Shown here in pieces: positions 26,307 through 35,101 of a stretch of DNA of 64,000 nt (the first letter of the stretch is position 1; every line of letters begins with the position of its first letter). Origin of the DNA: Caulobacter sp. SL161 (GTDB taxonomy: Bacteria > Pseudomonadota > Alphaproteobacteria > Caulobacterales > Caulobacteraceae). A model generated the notes under the pieces. The model ran no database searches and was not told where the DNA came from. It saw only the letters and a list, made by a program, of their open reading frames with translations. The position numbers and the translations under genes are program-made. Where the stretch lies: contig NZ_JAPPRA010000001.1 in the NCBI RefSeq assembly GCF_026672375.1, forward strand, positions 930,001 to 994,000, written 5' to 3'.

Positions 26307-26920
26307 TACTTCGAAGCTTCCGCGATCGCGGCGTCCAGCTGGGCCAGCGTCTGCTCGCCGCCTTCTTCGCCGCCCAGGCGCTTGCCGTTGACCTCGAAGG
26401 TCGGGGTGCCGCGGATGTTGTTGTCGGTCATCATCTTCTCGATGCGCTCGGCCGACTTGGCGGCGTTCTCGTCGCTGAGGCAGCTGTTGAACTGGGCTTC
26501 GTTCATGCCGGCGGCCTGGGCGATGGTCAGCAGCTCGCCGCGGATGTCGCCGCTGGTGAAGATAGCGGTCTGGGCGCGGTACAGGGCTTCAGTGACCTGG
26601 AAGTACTTATCCTTGCCGGCGCAGCGGGCCAGCATGGCGCCGGCGTTGGCCAGGCGCGGCTCGCCGGTCAGGGCGTCGCGGTGGACGTACTTGACCTTGC
26701 CGGTGTCGATATACTTGGCCTTGAAGGCCGGGAACACTTCGGCGTTCCACGTCGCGCAGTGCGGGCAGGCGACCGAGGCGTACTCGATGACCGTGACCTT
26801 GGCGTTCGGATCGCCCAGGACCATGTCCTCAGCCGTGACCTCGGTGCTCTTGGGCGAGCAGGCCGCGAGGCTGGCCGCGAGGGCGGCGACGATGGTGACT
26901 CGGCTGAGCAGCGAACGCAT
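26306..26920 (-). CDS. DsbA-family lipoprotein
   Basis: 204-residue thioredoxin-fold protein with a lipoprotein signal (lipobox LAAC, Cys21), so membrane-anchored rather than soluble. The active site is CPHC (VACPHCATW), the cis-Pro loop is RGTPTFEVNG. It shares clear similarity with the following gene (both have DMVLG, ALTG/FLTP, YFQV/YFEV, TPTF), so the two look like a tandem duplication that has diverged in anchoring and redox motif. It has two extra cysteines (ARCAGKD and NSCLSDE) that its neighbour lacks. Confidence 0.87.
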   Translation of the reverse strand: MRSLLSRVTIVAALAASLAACSPKSTEVTAEDMVLGDPNAKVTVIEYASVACPHCATWNAEVFPAFKAKYIDTGKVKYVHRDALTGEPRLANAGAMLARCAGKDKYFQVTEALYRAQTAIFTSGDIRGELLTIAQAAGMNEAQFNSCLSDENAAKSAERIEKMMTDNNIRGTPTFEVNGKRLGGEEGGEQTLAQLDAAIAEASK

Positions 26921-27045
26921 GAAATGGCCCCTTGGCGGTCGTTTGAGAGGTTAAACGCGATTCTCGTTAGGCGGCGAAAAAGGCGCAACCGTGACGGCTC
27001 CAAGAGCGTGAGCGGGCCCGCCTTGTCAATGGTCCGATCCCGTCT

Positions 27046-27585
27046 CTAGCGATCGGAAGACAGGACCCCGCGACCTAGCTTGAGCAGGGCCTGCTTGAGC
27101 GCCCCGTCGGGCTGTTCGGCCAGGCTGTCGGCCAACTGCTTTTCCAGGGCCGCGTCCAGCGGCGGCTTGCGGCGCAGGCGCGTGGACGGCGCGGCGGCGG
27201 GCGCCTTGACCGGGCCCTGCACGATCCGCAGCCGGGTGACCACGCCCTTGCCCAGAAGCATGTCGAGCCGGGCGGTGATCTGCGGCGCCTGGTGTTGGAT
27301 CAGCGAGGCGACCGGCCCGTCGACCCGCAATTCCAGAGCGCCGCCTTCGCCGTTGCGGCCCTTGATGATGCGGACCGGTTCGGTGCGACGCGCCAGGGTG
27401 TCGCCGACGATCTCCTTCCAGCGCGCCTGCAGGGCGGCGGGACCCTTGCCGAAGCGGTCTTCCAGGTCCTTGAGCAGCGGGGCGAGGTTCTTGCCGGCCG
27501 GCGGCGGCGGACGCCGCTGGGGCTTGGTCCGCTTGCTGCGCAGGATCGCGATGGCTTCTTCCGGCGTGGGCAGGGGGCGACGCAT
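27046..27585 (-). CDS. dciA: DciA-like (DUF721) protein
   Basis: 179-residue DUF721-family protein; several members, named DciA, load the replicative helicase where DnaC is absent. An N-terminal basic region (RSKRTKPQRRPPPP) precedes the KH-like DUF721 domain (about residues 35-120: LAPLLKDLEDRF, LQARWKEIVGDTLARRTEPVRI, LELRVDGPVASLIQHQAP), and the tail is helical. Its ATG lies 14 nt from the first possible ATG of divergent mutY, so promoters must reach into the coding ends. The DciA role is inferred from family membership. Confidence 0.75.
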   Translation of the reverse strand: MRRPLPTPEEAIAILRSKRTKPQRRPPPPAGKNLAPLLKDLEDRFGKGPAALQARWKEIVGDTLARRTEPVRIIKGRNGEGGALELRVDGPVASLIQHQAPQITARLDMLLGKGVVTRLRIVQGPVKAPAAAPSTRLRRKPPLDAALEKQLADSLAEQPDGALKQALLKLGRGVLSSDR

Positions 27586-27599
27586 GCGAGGAAACTAGC

Positions 27600-28697
27600 A
27601 TGGCGTGGTCAGTTCGCGGTAGGCGAAGGGGCATGAAAGACCGCGACGCTCTCCGCTCGGCCCTGCTGGCCTGGTACGACGCCCAGGCGCGCGATCTGGC
27701 CTGGCGGGTCGGTCCTTCCGACCGCCGCGCGGGCGTGCGCAGCGATCCGTATCGCGTGTGGCTGTCAGAGGTGATGCTGCAGCAGACCACCGTGCCGCAC
27801 GCCACGCCCTATTTTCTAAGCTTCACCCAGCGCTGGCCGACGGTCTCGGACCTCGCGACCGTGGAGGACGGCGACCTGATGGCTGCTTGGGCGGGGCTTG
27901 GCTACTACGCCCGCGCCCGCAACCTCTTGGCCTGTGCGCGAGCGGTGGCCAACCATCACGGCGGCGTCTTTCCCGACACCGAGGAGGCCTTGCGCGCCCT
28001 GCCGGGCGTGGGCGCCTACACCGCCGCCGCCGTAGCCGCGATCGCCTTCGACCGCGCGGCCAATGTCGTCGACGGCAATGTCGAGCGGGTGATGTCGCGG
28101 CTGTTCGCCGTGGAGACGCCGCTCCCCGACGCCAAGCCCGAGCTGAAGGCCCTGGCCGGCGACCTCGTCACCGAGGATCGGCCTGGCGATTGGGCTCAGG
28201 CGCTGATGGACCTGGGCGCCACCGTCTGCAAGCCCAAGGGGCCGCTGTGCGACCGTTGTCCGGTCTCGGCCTGGTGCGCGGCGTTTAAGGGCGGCGCGCC
28301 CGAGACCTATCCGCGAAAGACCAAGAAGGCCGACCGCCCGCGCCGCCACGGCGTGGCCTATGTGCTGACACGCGGCGAAGAGGTCGCTCTGGTCCGCCGC
28401 CCGCCGAAGGGCTTGCTGGGGGGGATGCTGGGCCTGCCGACGTCGGACTGGCGCGCGACGCCCTATGACGACGCCGAGGCGGTCGCCGCCGCGCCGGTCG
28501 CCGCCGCCTGGCGCGACCTCGGCGCGGTCGAGCACGTGTTCACGCACTTCTCGCTGACCCTGCGGGTGTTCGCGGCGGCCAAGGAGAAGAATGGCGGCGC
28601 CAACGGCGGCGACTTTGTCTGGACGCCGCGCGAGGGGCTGGGGGCTCTGCCGAGCGTGTTTCTGAAGGCGGCGAGGGCGGCCGAGCGGCTGATCTGA
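27600..28697 (+). CDS. mutY: A/G-specific adenine glycosylase MutY
   Basis: 365-residue base-excision repair enzyme removing adenine opposite 8-oxoguanine. Order of features: SEVMLQQTTV with the catalytic Glu, helix-hairpin-helix LPGVGAYTAAAVAAIA, catalytic Asp in NVVDGNVERV, the 4Fe-4S cluster CKPKGPLCDRCPVSAWC (C-x6-C-x2-C-x5-C), and a C-terminal NUDIX-like domain (about 245-360; GVAYVLTRGEEVALVRRPP) that recognises 8-oxoG. ATG 27600 has GAGGAA six nt upstream; ATG 27633 is an alternative nearer typical starts but its purine run is too close. Confidence 0.95.
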   Translation: MAWSVRGRRRGMKDRDALRSALLAWYDAQARDLAWRVGPSDRRAGVRSDPYRVWLSEVMLQQTTVPHATPYFLSFTQRWPTVSDLATVEDGDLMAAWAGLGYYARARNLLACARAVANHHGGVFPDTEEALRALPGVGAYTAAAVAAIAFDRAANVVDGNVERVMSRLFAVETPLPDAKPELKALAGDLVTEDRPGDWAQALMDLGATVCKPKGPLCDRCPVSAWCAAFKGGAPETYPRKTKKADRPRRHGVAYVLTRGEEVALVRRPPKGLLGGMLGLPTSDWRATPYDDAEAVAAAPVAAAWRDLGAVEHVFTHFSLTLRVFAAAKEKNGGANGGDFVWTPREGLGALPSVFLKAARAAERLI

Positions 28698-28718
28698 GCG
28701 TATTGTGTCTTGGGCTGT

Positions 28719-28734
28719 GCGGCGTAAGCGCCGC
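28719..28734 (+). terminator. Weak hairpin after mutY
   Basis: Six-pair stem GCGGCG / CGCCGC with loop TAAG, 22 nt after the mutY stop. There is no T tract behind it, so it is a weak terminator at best. It marks the point where base composition drops toward the next gene. Confidence 0.35.
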
Positions 28735-28765
28735 CAGTATAGGTGTTTCATTTCTGGGGATTCCA

Positions 28766-30130
28766 GTGACCCACGATCCCGATTGGACCGCCCCAAAGCA
28801 CGGTCATGACTTTCGTGACGATGACATCCTGCTAGTCACAGGTTGGCTGCGATCCTTCGTCTTGGCGGCGGACATGGAACGACGACTAGGGGCGGTGCGC
28901 GAGCGATTAACAGAGGCGAGATCGCGTATCATCGCCGGCGAGCGAGCCGAGCTATTCGACTCCTCCGACCTTGCTGCTTGGTATCTCTTTCAGGCTGAGG
29001 CTTACGCGAAAGATCGCCGCTTTTGGGTTCCCGAAGAGGCCATGCGTATCGTGCCCATTATGAAGAGGCTAGGCATTGAATTTGCCTTGCTCCTACAGAT
29101 CGAAGGCATAGCAGAGCGAGCGGCGCGACTAATGACTAGCGAGCGCCGACAGCCTGATGCCGGCCTTTTCGAGATGCTGGTCGCGTTGGCATACCGGCGT
29201 GCGGGTTGGACCCGTGTTGACTTCGTGCCGGAGGAGCGGGGGCGAAGACGTACGCCTGACCTCCAGGTTAGCCGTCCAGGGCGATCCTTCGCCGTCGAAT
29301 GCAAGCGGATGATGCCTTCAGTCTACGAGCAGAAAGAGCGCCAGCGTGGCGAGGATTTAGCGCGGCCGATTCATGCGCTCTGTTTAGAGCTTGGTGCATC
29401 CGTTGTCGTCGAAGTGATTTACAATGTCGAGCTGACAGCCGTACCTGATGAATATCTAATCGCTCATGTTCGTGAACGTATTGATCGACGTGATATTACG
29501 CCATGGTCTGACGAGTTTGCGGAAGGTCAGGTGCGTCCGGTTGCATGGTCACTGACTCATAAGGTGCTGAGTAAGGACGATGTGTATTTCGGATCAAGTC
29601 GGATGATCGAATTAATGTCTGGAACCTATCTGCATAATGCTGAGCATAGCATAGCGGCGCGGTGGAGGCCGGCACCGGAAAGGCCCTTTTATGCAGAGGC
29701 GATCTACCAAGCGAGCGTAGTGACTTGGTTCAGCGGCTCTACCGACGCAATTCTTCGTAAAGCGAGACATTTCAAGTCGACCCTCTCGCAGGCCGAGGAA
29801 CAGCTGCCGTCAGATCGGCCCGGCGTCGTGCACGTTGGTTTCGAAAATACAGGGGGACCGGAAGTCGATTCCGCGCGCCATTTCCGAAACTGGCTTGAGG
29901 CTAAATTCTTTGAGCCGCGCGATTCACGGCTCAGATGGGTCTACGCGCACTACTTTGCCCCTGAAGCAACCACGCGTCCAAACGAGAGCTGGGCGATCAC
30001 CGAGTCCGTGGTGCCTTTTAGGATTGGGCGGCACAAAACCCAGTGGCCCCTACCCAACCAACTGCTTCTAACAGCCGCTGAGCAGATGACAGAGGGAGTG
30101 CATTGGGACCGTTTCCAGTCCCAAAGTTGA
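28766..30130 (+). CDS. Atypical gene with PD-(D/E)XK nuclease signature, adjacent to ccrM
   Basis: 454-residue protein that I do not recognise as a named family. GTG 28766 is preceded by GGGGA at a 5-nt spacing, better than the TTG 63 nt upstream. A helix with Glu136 (GLFEMLVALAYRRAGW) is followed by TPDLQV (Asp165) and, twelve residues later, FAVECKRM (Glu178, Lys180): this is the spacing and hydrophobic pattern of a PD-(D/E)XK nuclease core (E, D, ExK). N- and C-terminal regions are unassigned; there is no signal peptide. Codons end in A/T far more often than in all neighbouring genes (for example the stretch 29600-29660), which suggests horizontal acquisition. Its stop lies 29 nt from the ccrM stop, tail to tail. 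It could be a solitary restriction-type nuclease, a defence or repair nuclease, or a degenerate relative. Confidence 0.6.
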   Translation: MTHDPDWTAPKHGHDFRDDDILLVTGWLRSFVLAADMERRLGAVRERLTEARSRIIAGERAELFDSSDLAAWYLFQAEAYAKDRRFWVPEEAMRIVPIMKRLGIEFALLLQIEGIAERAARLMTSERRQPDAGLFEMLVALAYRRAGWTRVDFVPEERGRRRTPDLQVSRPGRSFAVECKRMMPSVYEQKERQRGEDLARPIHALCLELGASVVVEVIYNVELTAVPDEYLIAHVRERIDRRDITPWSDEFAEGQVRPVAWSLTHKVLSKDDVYFGSSRMIELMSGTYLHNAEHSIAARWRPAPERPFYAEAIYQASVVTWFSGSTDAILRKARHFKSTLSQAEEQLPSDRPGVVHVGFENTGGPEVDSARHFRNWLEAKFFEPRDSRLRWVYAHYFAPEATTRPNESWAITESVVPFRIGRHKTQWPLPNQLLLTAAEQMTEGVHWDRFQSQS

Positions 30131-30159
30131 TTTAACCGCAGGAGGGATGGCTGAGGGGC

Positions 30160-31248
<1,089 letters not shown>

Positions 31249-31263
31249 TCAAGAAAGAGAGCG

Positions 31264-31321
31264 GAATCATGAGTCTTTCTGGTAAATCCGGTGTTGAGAG
31301 ACGTGGTTAGCGGGCCGTTAA
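31264..31321 (-). promoter_or_regulatory. ccrM promoter/leader: CtrA-like box and two GANTC sites
   Basis: TTAG-N7-TTAA at 31307-31321 fits the CtrA recognition pattern (TTAA-N7-TTAA with one change). GAATC at 31264-31268 and GAGTC at 31271-31275 lie 28-39 nt before the ATG. In C. crescentus the ccrM promoter is activated by CtrA and its leader contains two conserved GANTC sites whose methylation lowers transcription; the layout here matches that description. Confidence 0.8.
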
Positions 31322-31337
31322 CCAAGGCGTCTCAGGC

Positions 31338-31365
31338 GCTTTTGAGTCTGATCAGACTCAAAAGC
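31338..31365. repeat. 28-bp perfect palindrome carrying two GANTC sites
   Basis: GCTTTTGAGTCTGA followed directly by its exact complement TCAGACTCAAAAGC, with no loop. Each arm contains a GANTC site (GAGTC 31344-31348, GACTC 31355-31359). It lies 9 nt after the rnhB stop and 16 nt from the CtrA-like box. It may serve as a terminator for rnhB, although the following T tract is absent, or as a protein/methylation site. Confidence 0.75.
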
Positions 31366-31374
31366 CGAGGCTGA

Positions 31375-32010
31375 TCAAAGATCTAGCTCTCCGTTCACCG
31401 GCGTCGCCGCCAGAGCCGCCTTCACCGGCGCCCAGCCCAGGCGGTGGATCGGGGAGGGGCCGAGGCGCCGCAGGCCCTCGACATGGATCGGCGCGTGATA
31501 ACCCTTGTGGCCGGCGAAGCCGTAGCCGGGATAGAGCGCGTCCATCTCGATCATGATCCGGTCGCGGGCCTCCTTGGCCAGGATCGAGGCCGCCGCGATC
31601 GAGCACGAGAGGCTGTCGCCCTTGACCACGGTCTTGACCGGGCAGGGCAGCTCGAACCTGTAATTGCCGTCGACCAGGGCGAAGGCGGGTGTCACCGACA
31701 GGCCCTCCACCGCGCGCCGCATGGCCAGGCCCGCCGCGTGCAGGATGTTGAGCTTCGCGATCTCCTCGATCGAGGCGAGACCCACGCACCAGGCGATGGC
31801 GACGTCCTTGATCTCTTCCTCCAGGGCCGCGCGGGCCTTGGCCGAGAGCTTCTTGGAGTCGTTGAGGCCCTTGGGAATGCGGTCAGGATCCAGGATCACC
31901 GCCCCGGCGCTCACGGGGCCCGCCCACGGGCCGCGCCCGGCCTCGTCCACCCCGCAGACAGGGGCCTGTCCGCAGGCCAGCTCCAGCGTCATGTCGGGTC
32001 CGGGCGGCAT
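31375..32010 (-). CDS. rnhB: Ribonuclease HII
   Basis: 211-residue RNase HII, removing ribonucleotides and R-loop RNA. The catalytic motif [13 protein letters not shown] supplies Asp and Glu in the first strand; [11 protein letters not shown] and VDGNYR follow, and [13 protein letters not shown] holds the last carboxylate. ATG 32010 or ATG 31992 are both possible; the conserved part starts around residue 15 either way. It is directly upstream of ccrM on the same strand, but the palindrome and the ccrM promoter separate them. Confidence 0.93.
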   Translation of the reverse strand: MPPGPDMTLELACGQAPVCGVDEAGRGPWAGPVSAGAVILDPDRIPKGLNDSKKLSAKARAALEEEIKDVAIAWCVGLASIEEIAKLNILHAAGLAMRRAVEGLSVTPAFALVDGNYRFELPCPVKTVVKGDSLSCSIAAASILAKEARDRIMIEMDALYPGYGFAGHKGYHAPIHVEGLRRLGPSPIHRLGWAPVKAALAATPVNGELDL

Positions 32011-32096
32011 GGCGGCTGTTTAGGCCGGTTCGTGGCGATTGGGAATCGGCAAGGGCCCGACTGGAGCGACCCGGCCGATGCCGGTAGGGTCATGGC

Positions 32097-33002
32097 ATGT
32101 CACGTCCCCTCGCCGCGTTCGCCCTCTGCTCGGCCCTGCTGGCCGGCGGACCTGTCCACGCTCAGGATCACTGGACGCTGGTCTGGTCCGACGAGTTCAA
32201 CGGAACCGCTCTGGACGACGCCAAGTGGACGCCGGCGGCCGACTGCGGCGGCGGGGGCAATGACGAGCGCCAGTGCTACGTGGTCAGTCCCGAAACCCTG
32301 GCGGTCAAGGACGGCGCGCTGCGGCTGACGGCGATCAAGCGCAAGACGCGGGGCCTGGCCAACCCGTGGGCCGGGCCGACCGGCCCGATGAAGACCGGCG
32401 ACTACGCCTCGGGCAAGATCGTCACCCAGGGCAAGTTCAGCTGGCGCTATGGCCGCATCGAGGCCCGCGCGCGGGTTCCGGTCGGGCAGGGCGTCTGGCC
32501 GGCGATCTGGATGATGCCCGAGCTGTCGACCTACGGCGGTTGGCCAAGGTCCGGCGAAATCGACATCCTCGAGACCGTCAATCTCGGCGCGCCATGCCCG
32601 CCGGTGGGCGAGGCCTGCGCGGATGGGCGTGAGAACCGCGTCTTCGGCACGATCCACTTCGCGGCCGACGCGAACGGGACCCACAAGCAGGTCAGCGCCA
32701 GTACGCCCCTTCCGGCCTCGCCCGACGGCTTCCATGTCTATGCGGTGGACTGGTCGCCCGAGGCGATCGTCTGGTTCCTGGACGGCCGGGAGTACGCCCG
32801 CGCCACGCCGCAGGACTGGAAGCGCGACGACCAGCCGGCGAGCGCTGCGCCGTTCGACCAGCCCTTCCACCTGATCATCAACCTGGCCTTCGGCGGCCGC
32901 TGGCCCGAGAGCGTCAACGCCAAGGGCGTCGACGAGAGCGCGCTGCCGGCGACGCTGGAGGTGGACTGGGTGCGGGTCAGCCAGCGCGCCCCGAGCGGTT
33001 AG
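32097..33002 (+). CDS. Secreted glycoside hydrolase family 16 (laminarinase/beta-glucanase type)
   Basis: 301-residue exported hydrolase; residues 1-22 form the signal peptide (GGPVHAQ). The GH16 jelly-roll begins LVWSDEFNGTALDDAKW; the active site is SGEIDILETVN, the E-I-D-I-x-E motif with nucleophile and acid/base Glu, followed by FGTIHFAADANGTHK and the C-terminal YVDW-like LEVDWVRVSQ. The bacterial laminarinase subclass with the beta-bulge is favoured by the spacing of the motif. Likely degrades beta-1,3-(1,4)-glucans. The divergent neighbour is rnhB, 86 nt away. The MFS gene 62 nt downstream could be co-transcribed, but no sugar link is evident. Confidence 0.9.
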   Translation: MSRPLAAFALCSALLAGGPVHAQDHWTLVWSDEFNGTALDDAKWTPAADCGGGGNDERQCYVVSPETLAVKDGALRLTAIKRKTRGLANPWAGPTGPMKTGDYASGKIVTQGKFSWRYGRIEARARVPVGQGVWPAIWMMPELSTYGGWPRSGEIDILETVNLGAPCPPVGEACADGRENRVFGTIHFAADANGTHKQVSASTPLPASPDGFHVYAVDWSPEAIVWFLDGREYARATPQDWKRDDQPASAAPFDQPFHLIINLAFGGRWPESVNAKGVDESALPATLEVDWVRVSQRAPSG

Positions 33003-33064
33003 CGGTCGTTGCGCGGCGCGCGGCCCGCTGGCAGGGTCCCCGCCTCGCCCTGGAGACGCGTCTT

Positions 33065-34387
33065 GTGACCCCGTTCCATCATCTGCTGGTCAATAACCTG
33101 GTCGCGAACATCACCAACTTCACGATCTGGTTCGCTCTGACCTTCTACGTCTATCTGGAGACCAAGTCGGTCTTCGCCACGGGCATGATCGCGGGCGTCT
33201 ATCTGGTGCTGACGGCGGCCTGCGGGATCTGGTTCGGCAGCCTCGTCGATCATCATCGCAAGAAGGTCGCGATGGCGGGATCGAGCGTGGCGTCGCTGCT
33301 GCTCTACGCCCTGGCGCTGGCCGTGCTGCTGCTGGCGCCGAAGGGCGCCATCGCCGATGTCGGGCGGCCCTGGCTTTGGGCGCTGATCGGGCTTTCGATG
33401 CTGGGCGTCATCGCCGGTAACATCCGCACCATCGCCCTGCCCACCCTGGTGACGCTGTTGATCCCGGAGGATCGCCGCGACAAGGCCAATGGCCTGGTGG
33501 GGATGGTGACCGGCGTCGGCTTCCTGACCACCTCGGTGATCAGTGGGTTCCTGGTAGCGTGGGGCGGCATGCTCGCGGCCCTCTTGTTCGCGCTCGGCTT
33601 CACGCTGGCCGCGCTGGTCCACCTGCTGGCCGTTCCCGTCCATGAGCCGCGCGTCGAGCCCGAGCACGGGGCGCCGGTCGAACCCAAGACGATCGATCTG
33701 GCCGGCACGATCAAGGTGGTGGCCGCCGTGCCCGGTCTCTTCGCCCTGATCCTGTTTGCGACCTTCAACAACTTCCTGGGCGGGATCTTCATGGCCCTGC
33801 TGGACGCCTACGGCCTGTCGATGGTGTCGGTGCAGGCCTGGGGTCTATTGTTCGGCTTTCTGTCGGTGGCCTTCATCATCAGCGGCCTGGCGATCAGCAA
33901 GACGGGGCTAGGGGCGAACCCCTTGCGCACCCTGCTGCTGGTCAACCTGATCTCGTGGGCGGTGTGCTGCGTCTTCCCGCTGAAGTCCTCGATCGTGATG
34001 CTGGCGATGGGGTGCTTCGTCTGGATGCTGCTGGGGCCCTACGCCGAGGCCGCCGAGCAGACGACGCTGCAGAAGGTCGTGCCGTTCGAGCGCCAGGGAC
34101 GGGTCTTCGGCTTCGCCCAGTCGGTCGAGCAGGCCGCCTCGCCGCTGACCGCGTTCCTGATCGGACCGCTGACCCAGTTCATCGTCATCCCGTTCATGAC
34201 CCACGGCGCCGGCGCGGCCGCCATCGGCGACTGGTTCGGTCGAGGTCCGGATCGCGGCATGGCGCTGGTGTTCACGATAGCGGGCGTGGTCGGTTTGATC
34301 GTCACCCTGCTGGCCTTCGGCTCCAAGGCCTACAGGCAGCTGTCGGCCACCTATGCTCAGAGCGCGCCGGCTGCGGCGGCTCAGTGA
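33065..34387 (+). CDS. MFS transporter
   Basis: 440-residue inner-membrane transporter with about 12 transmembrane helices. It starts with GTG 33065 (GGAG nine nt upstream). The A-motif-like loop is VDHHRKKVAMAGS, between helices 2 and 3, and a long central loop is rich in charged residues (HEPRVEPEHGAPVEPK). The closest architecture is that of MDR-type MFS_3/enterobactin-exporter-like proteins. Substrate unknown. Its last seven nt overlap the 3' end of tag on the opposite strand. Confidence 0.82.
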   Translation: MTPFHHLLVNNLVANITNFTIWFALTFYVYLETKSVFATGMIAGVYLVLTAACGIWFGSLVDHHRKKVAMAGSSVASLLLYALALAVLLLAPKGAIADVGRPWLWALIGLSMLGVIAGNIRTIALPTLVTLLIPEDRRDKANGLVGMVTGVGFLTTSVISGFLVAWGGMLAALLFALGFTLAALVHLLAVPVHEPRVEPEHGAPVEPKTIDLAGTIKVVAAVPGLFALILFATFNNFLGGIFMALLDAYGLSMVSVQAWGLLFGFLSVAFIISGLAISKTGLGANPLRTLLLVNLISWAVCCVFPLKSSIVMLAMGCFVWMLLGPYAEAAEQTTLQKVVPFERQGRVFGFAQSVEQAASPLTAFLIGPLTQFIVIPFMTHGAGAAAIGDWFGRGPDRGMALVFTIAGVVGLIVTLLAFGSKAYRQLSATYAQSAPAAAAQ

Positions 34388-34971
34388 CCGTGGCCCAGCG
34401 CCTTGCACGCCTCGTGTCGGAAGCAGGTCACCAGGTGGTCGTTGACCAGCCCCGTGGCCTGCATGAACGCGTAGACGATCACCGGGCCGCAGAACTTGAA
34501 GCCCTTGGCCTTCAGCGCCTTGGACATCTCCACCGCCAGCGGCGTCTGGGCCGGGACGTGGCCCGCCTCCCACTGGTTCTGGATCGGCGCGCCGCCGACC
34601 ATGTCCCACAGGAACTGGCCGAAGTCCTCGCCCCGCTCGCGCATGTCCAGATAGAGGCGCGCCCCGGCGATGGTGGCGTCGATCTTGCCGTTCGAGCGGA
34701 TGATGCCCGCGTCGGCCATCAGTCGGGCGCGATCGGCCTCATCGAAGCGGGCGACCTTCTCGGGATCGAAATCGGCGAAGGCGGCGCGGAAGGCCTCGCG
34801 CTTGCGCAGGATGGTGATCCAGGAGAGCCCCGCCTGGAACCCGTCCAAGACAAGCTTCTCCCACAGCGCGCGGGAGTCCCACTCGGGCACGCCCCATTCG
34901 TGGTCGTGATAGGCCTCGTAGAACGGGTCTCCGTTCATGCCTTTCCAGGTGCAGCGGGCGATGTCGTTCAT
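34381..34971 (-). CDS. tag: DNA-3-methyladenine glycosylase I
   Basis: 196-residue Tag enzyme excising N3-methyladenine from alkylated DNA. Typical sequence: RCTWKGMNGDPFYEAYHDHEWGVP split around the first zinc-ligand Cys7 and a His, then LDGFQAGLSWITILRKR, IIRSNGKIDATIAGA, and the C-terminal GLVNDHLVTCFRHEAC, which supplies the His and Cys ligands of the zinc snap. Length is normal. The gene converges on the MFS gene with a 7-nt overlap, and is divergent from the small secreted protein gene 130 nt away. Confidence 0.95.
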   Translation of the reverse strand: MNDIARCTWKGMNGDPFYEAYHDHEWGVPEWDSRALWEKLVLDGFQAGLSWITILRKREAFRAAFADFDPEKVARFDEADRARLMADAGIIRSNGKIDATIAGARLYLDMRERGEDFGQFLWDMVGGAPIQNQWEAGHVPAQTPLAVEMSKALKAKGFKFCGPVIVYAFMQATGLVNDHLVTCFRHEACKALGHGH

Positions 34972-35101
34972 GCGGCCAAGCTGGCAGAAACTTCGCGCGC
35001 CGCCTAGAACTTTTCAGGAACATGAGGCGCGGATCGACGGATTTCCGGATCTTGCGCGTTGAGCCTCGCGAGGGACTTAAGACACACGGAAAGGTGCGCC
35101 G

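Noticed and set aside
28703..28765. Use of TTG 28703 as the start of the nuclease-like gene
   Set aside because: GTG 28766 has GGGGA at 5 nt spacing, whereas the TTG has no ribosome site and overlaps the weak hairpin after mutY.
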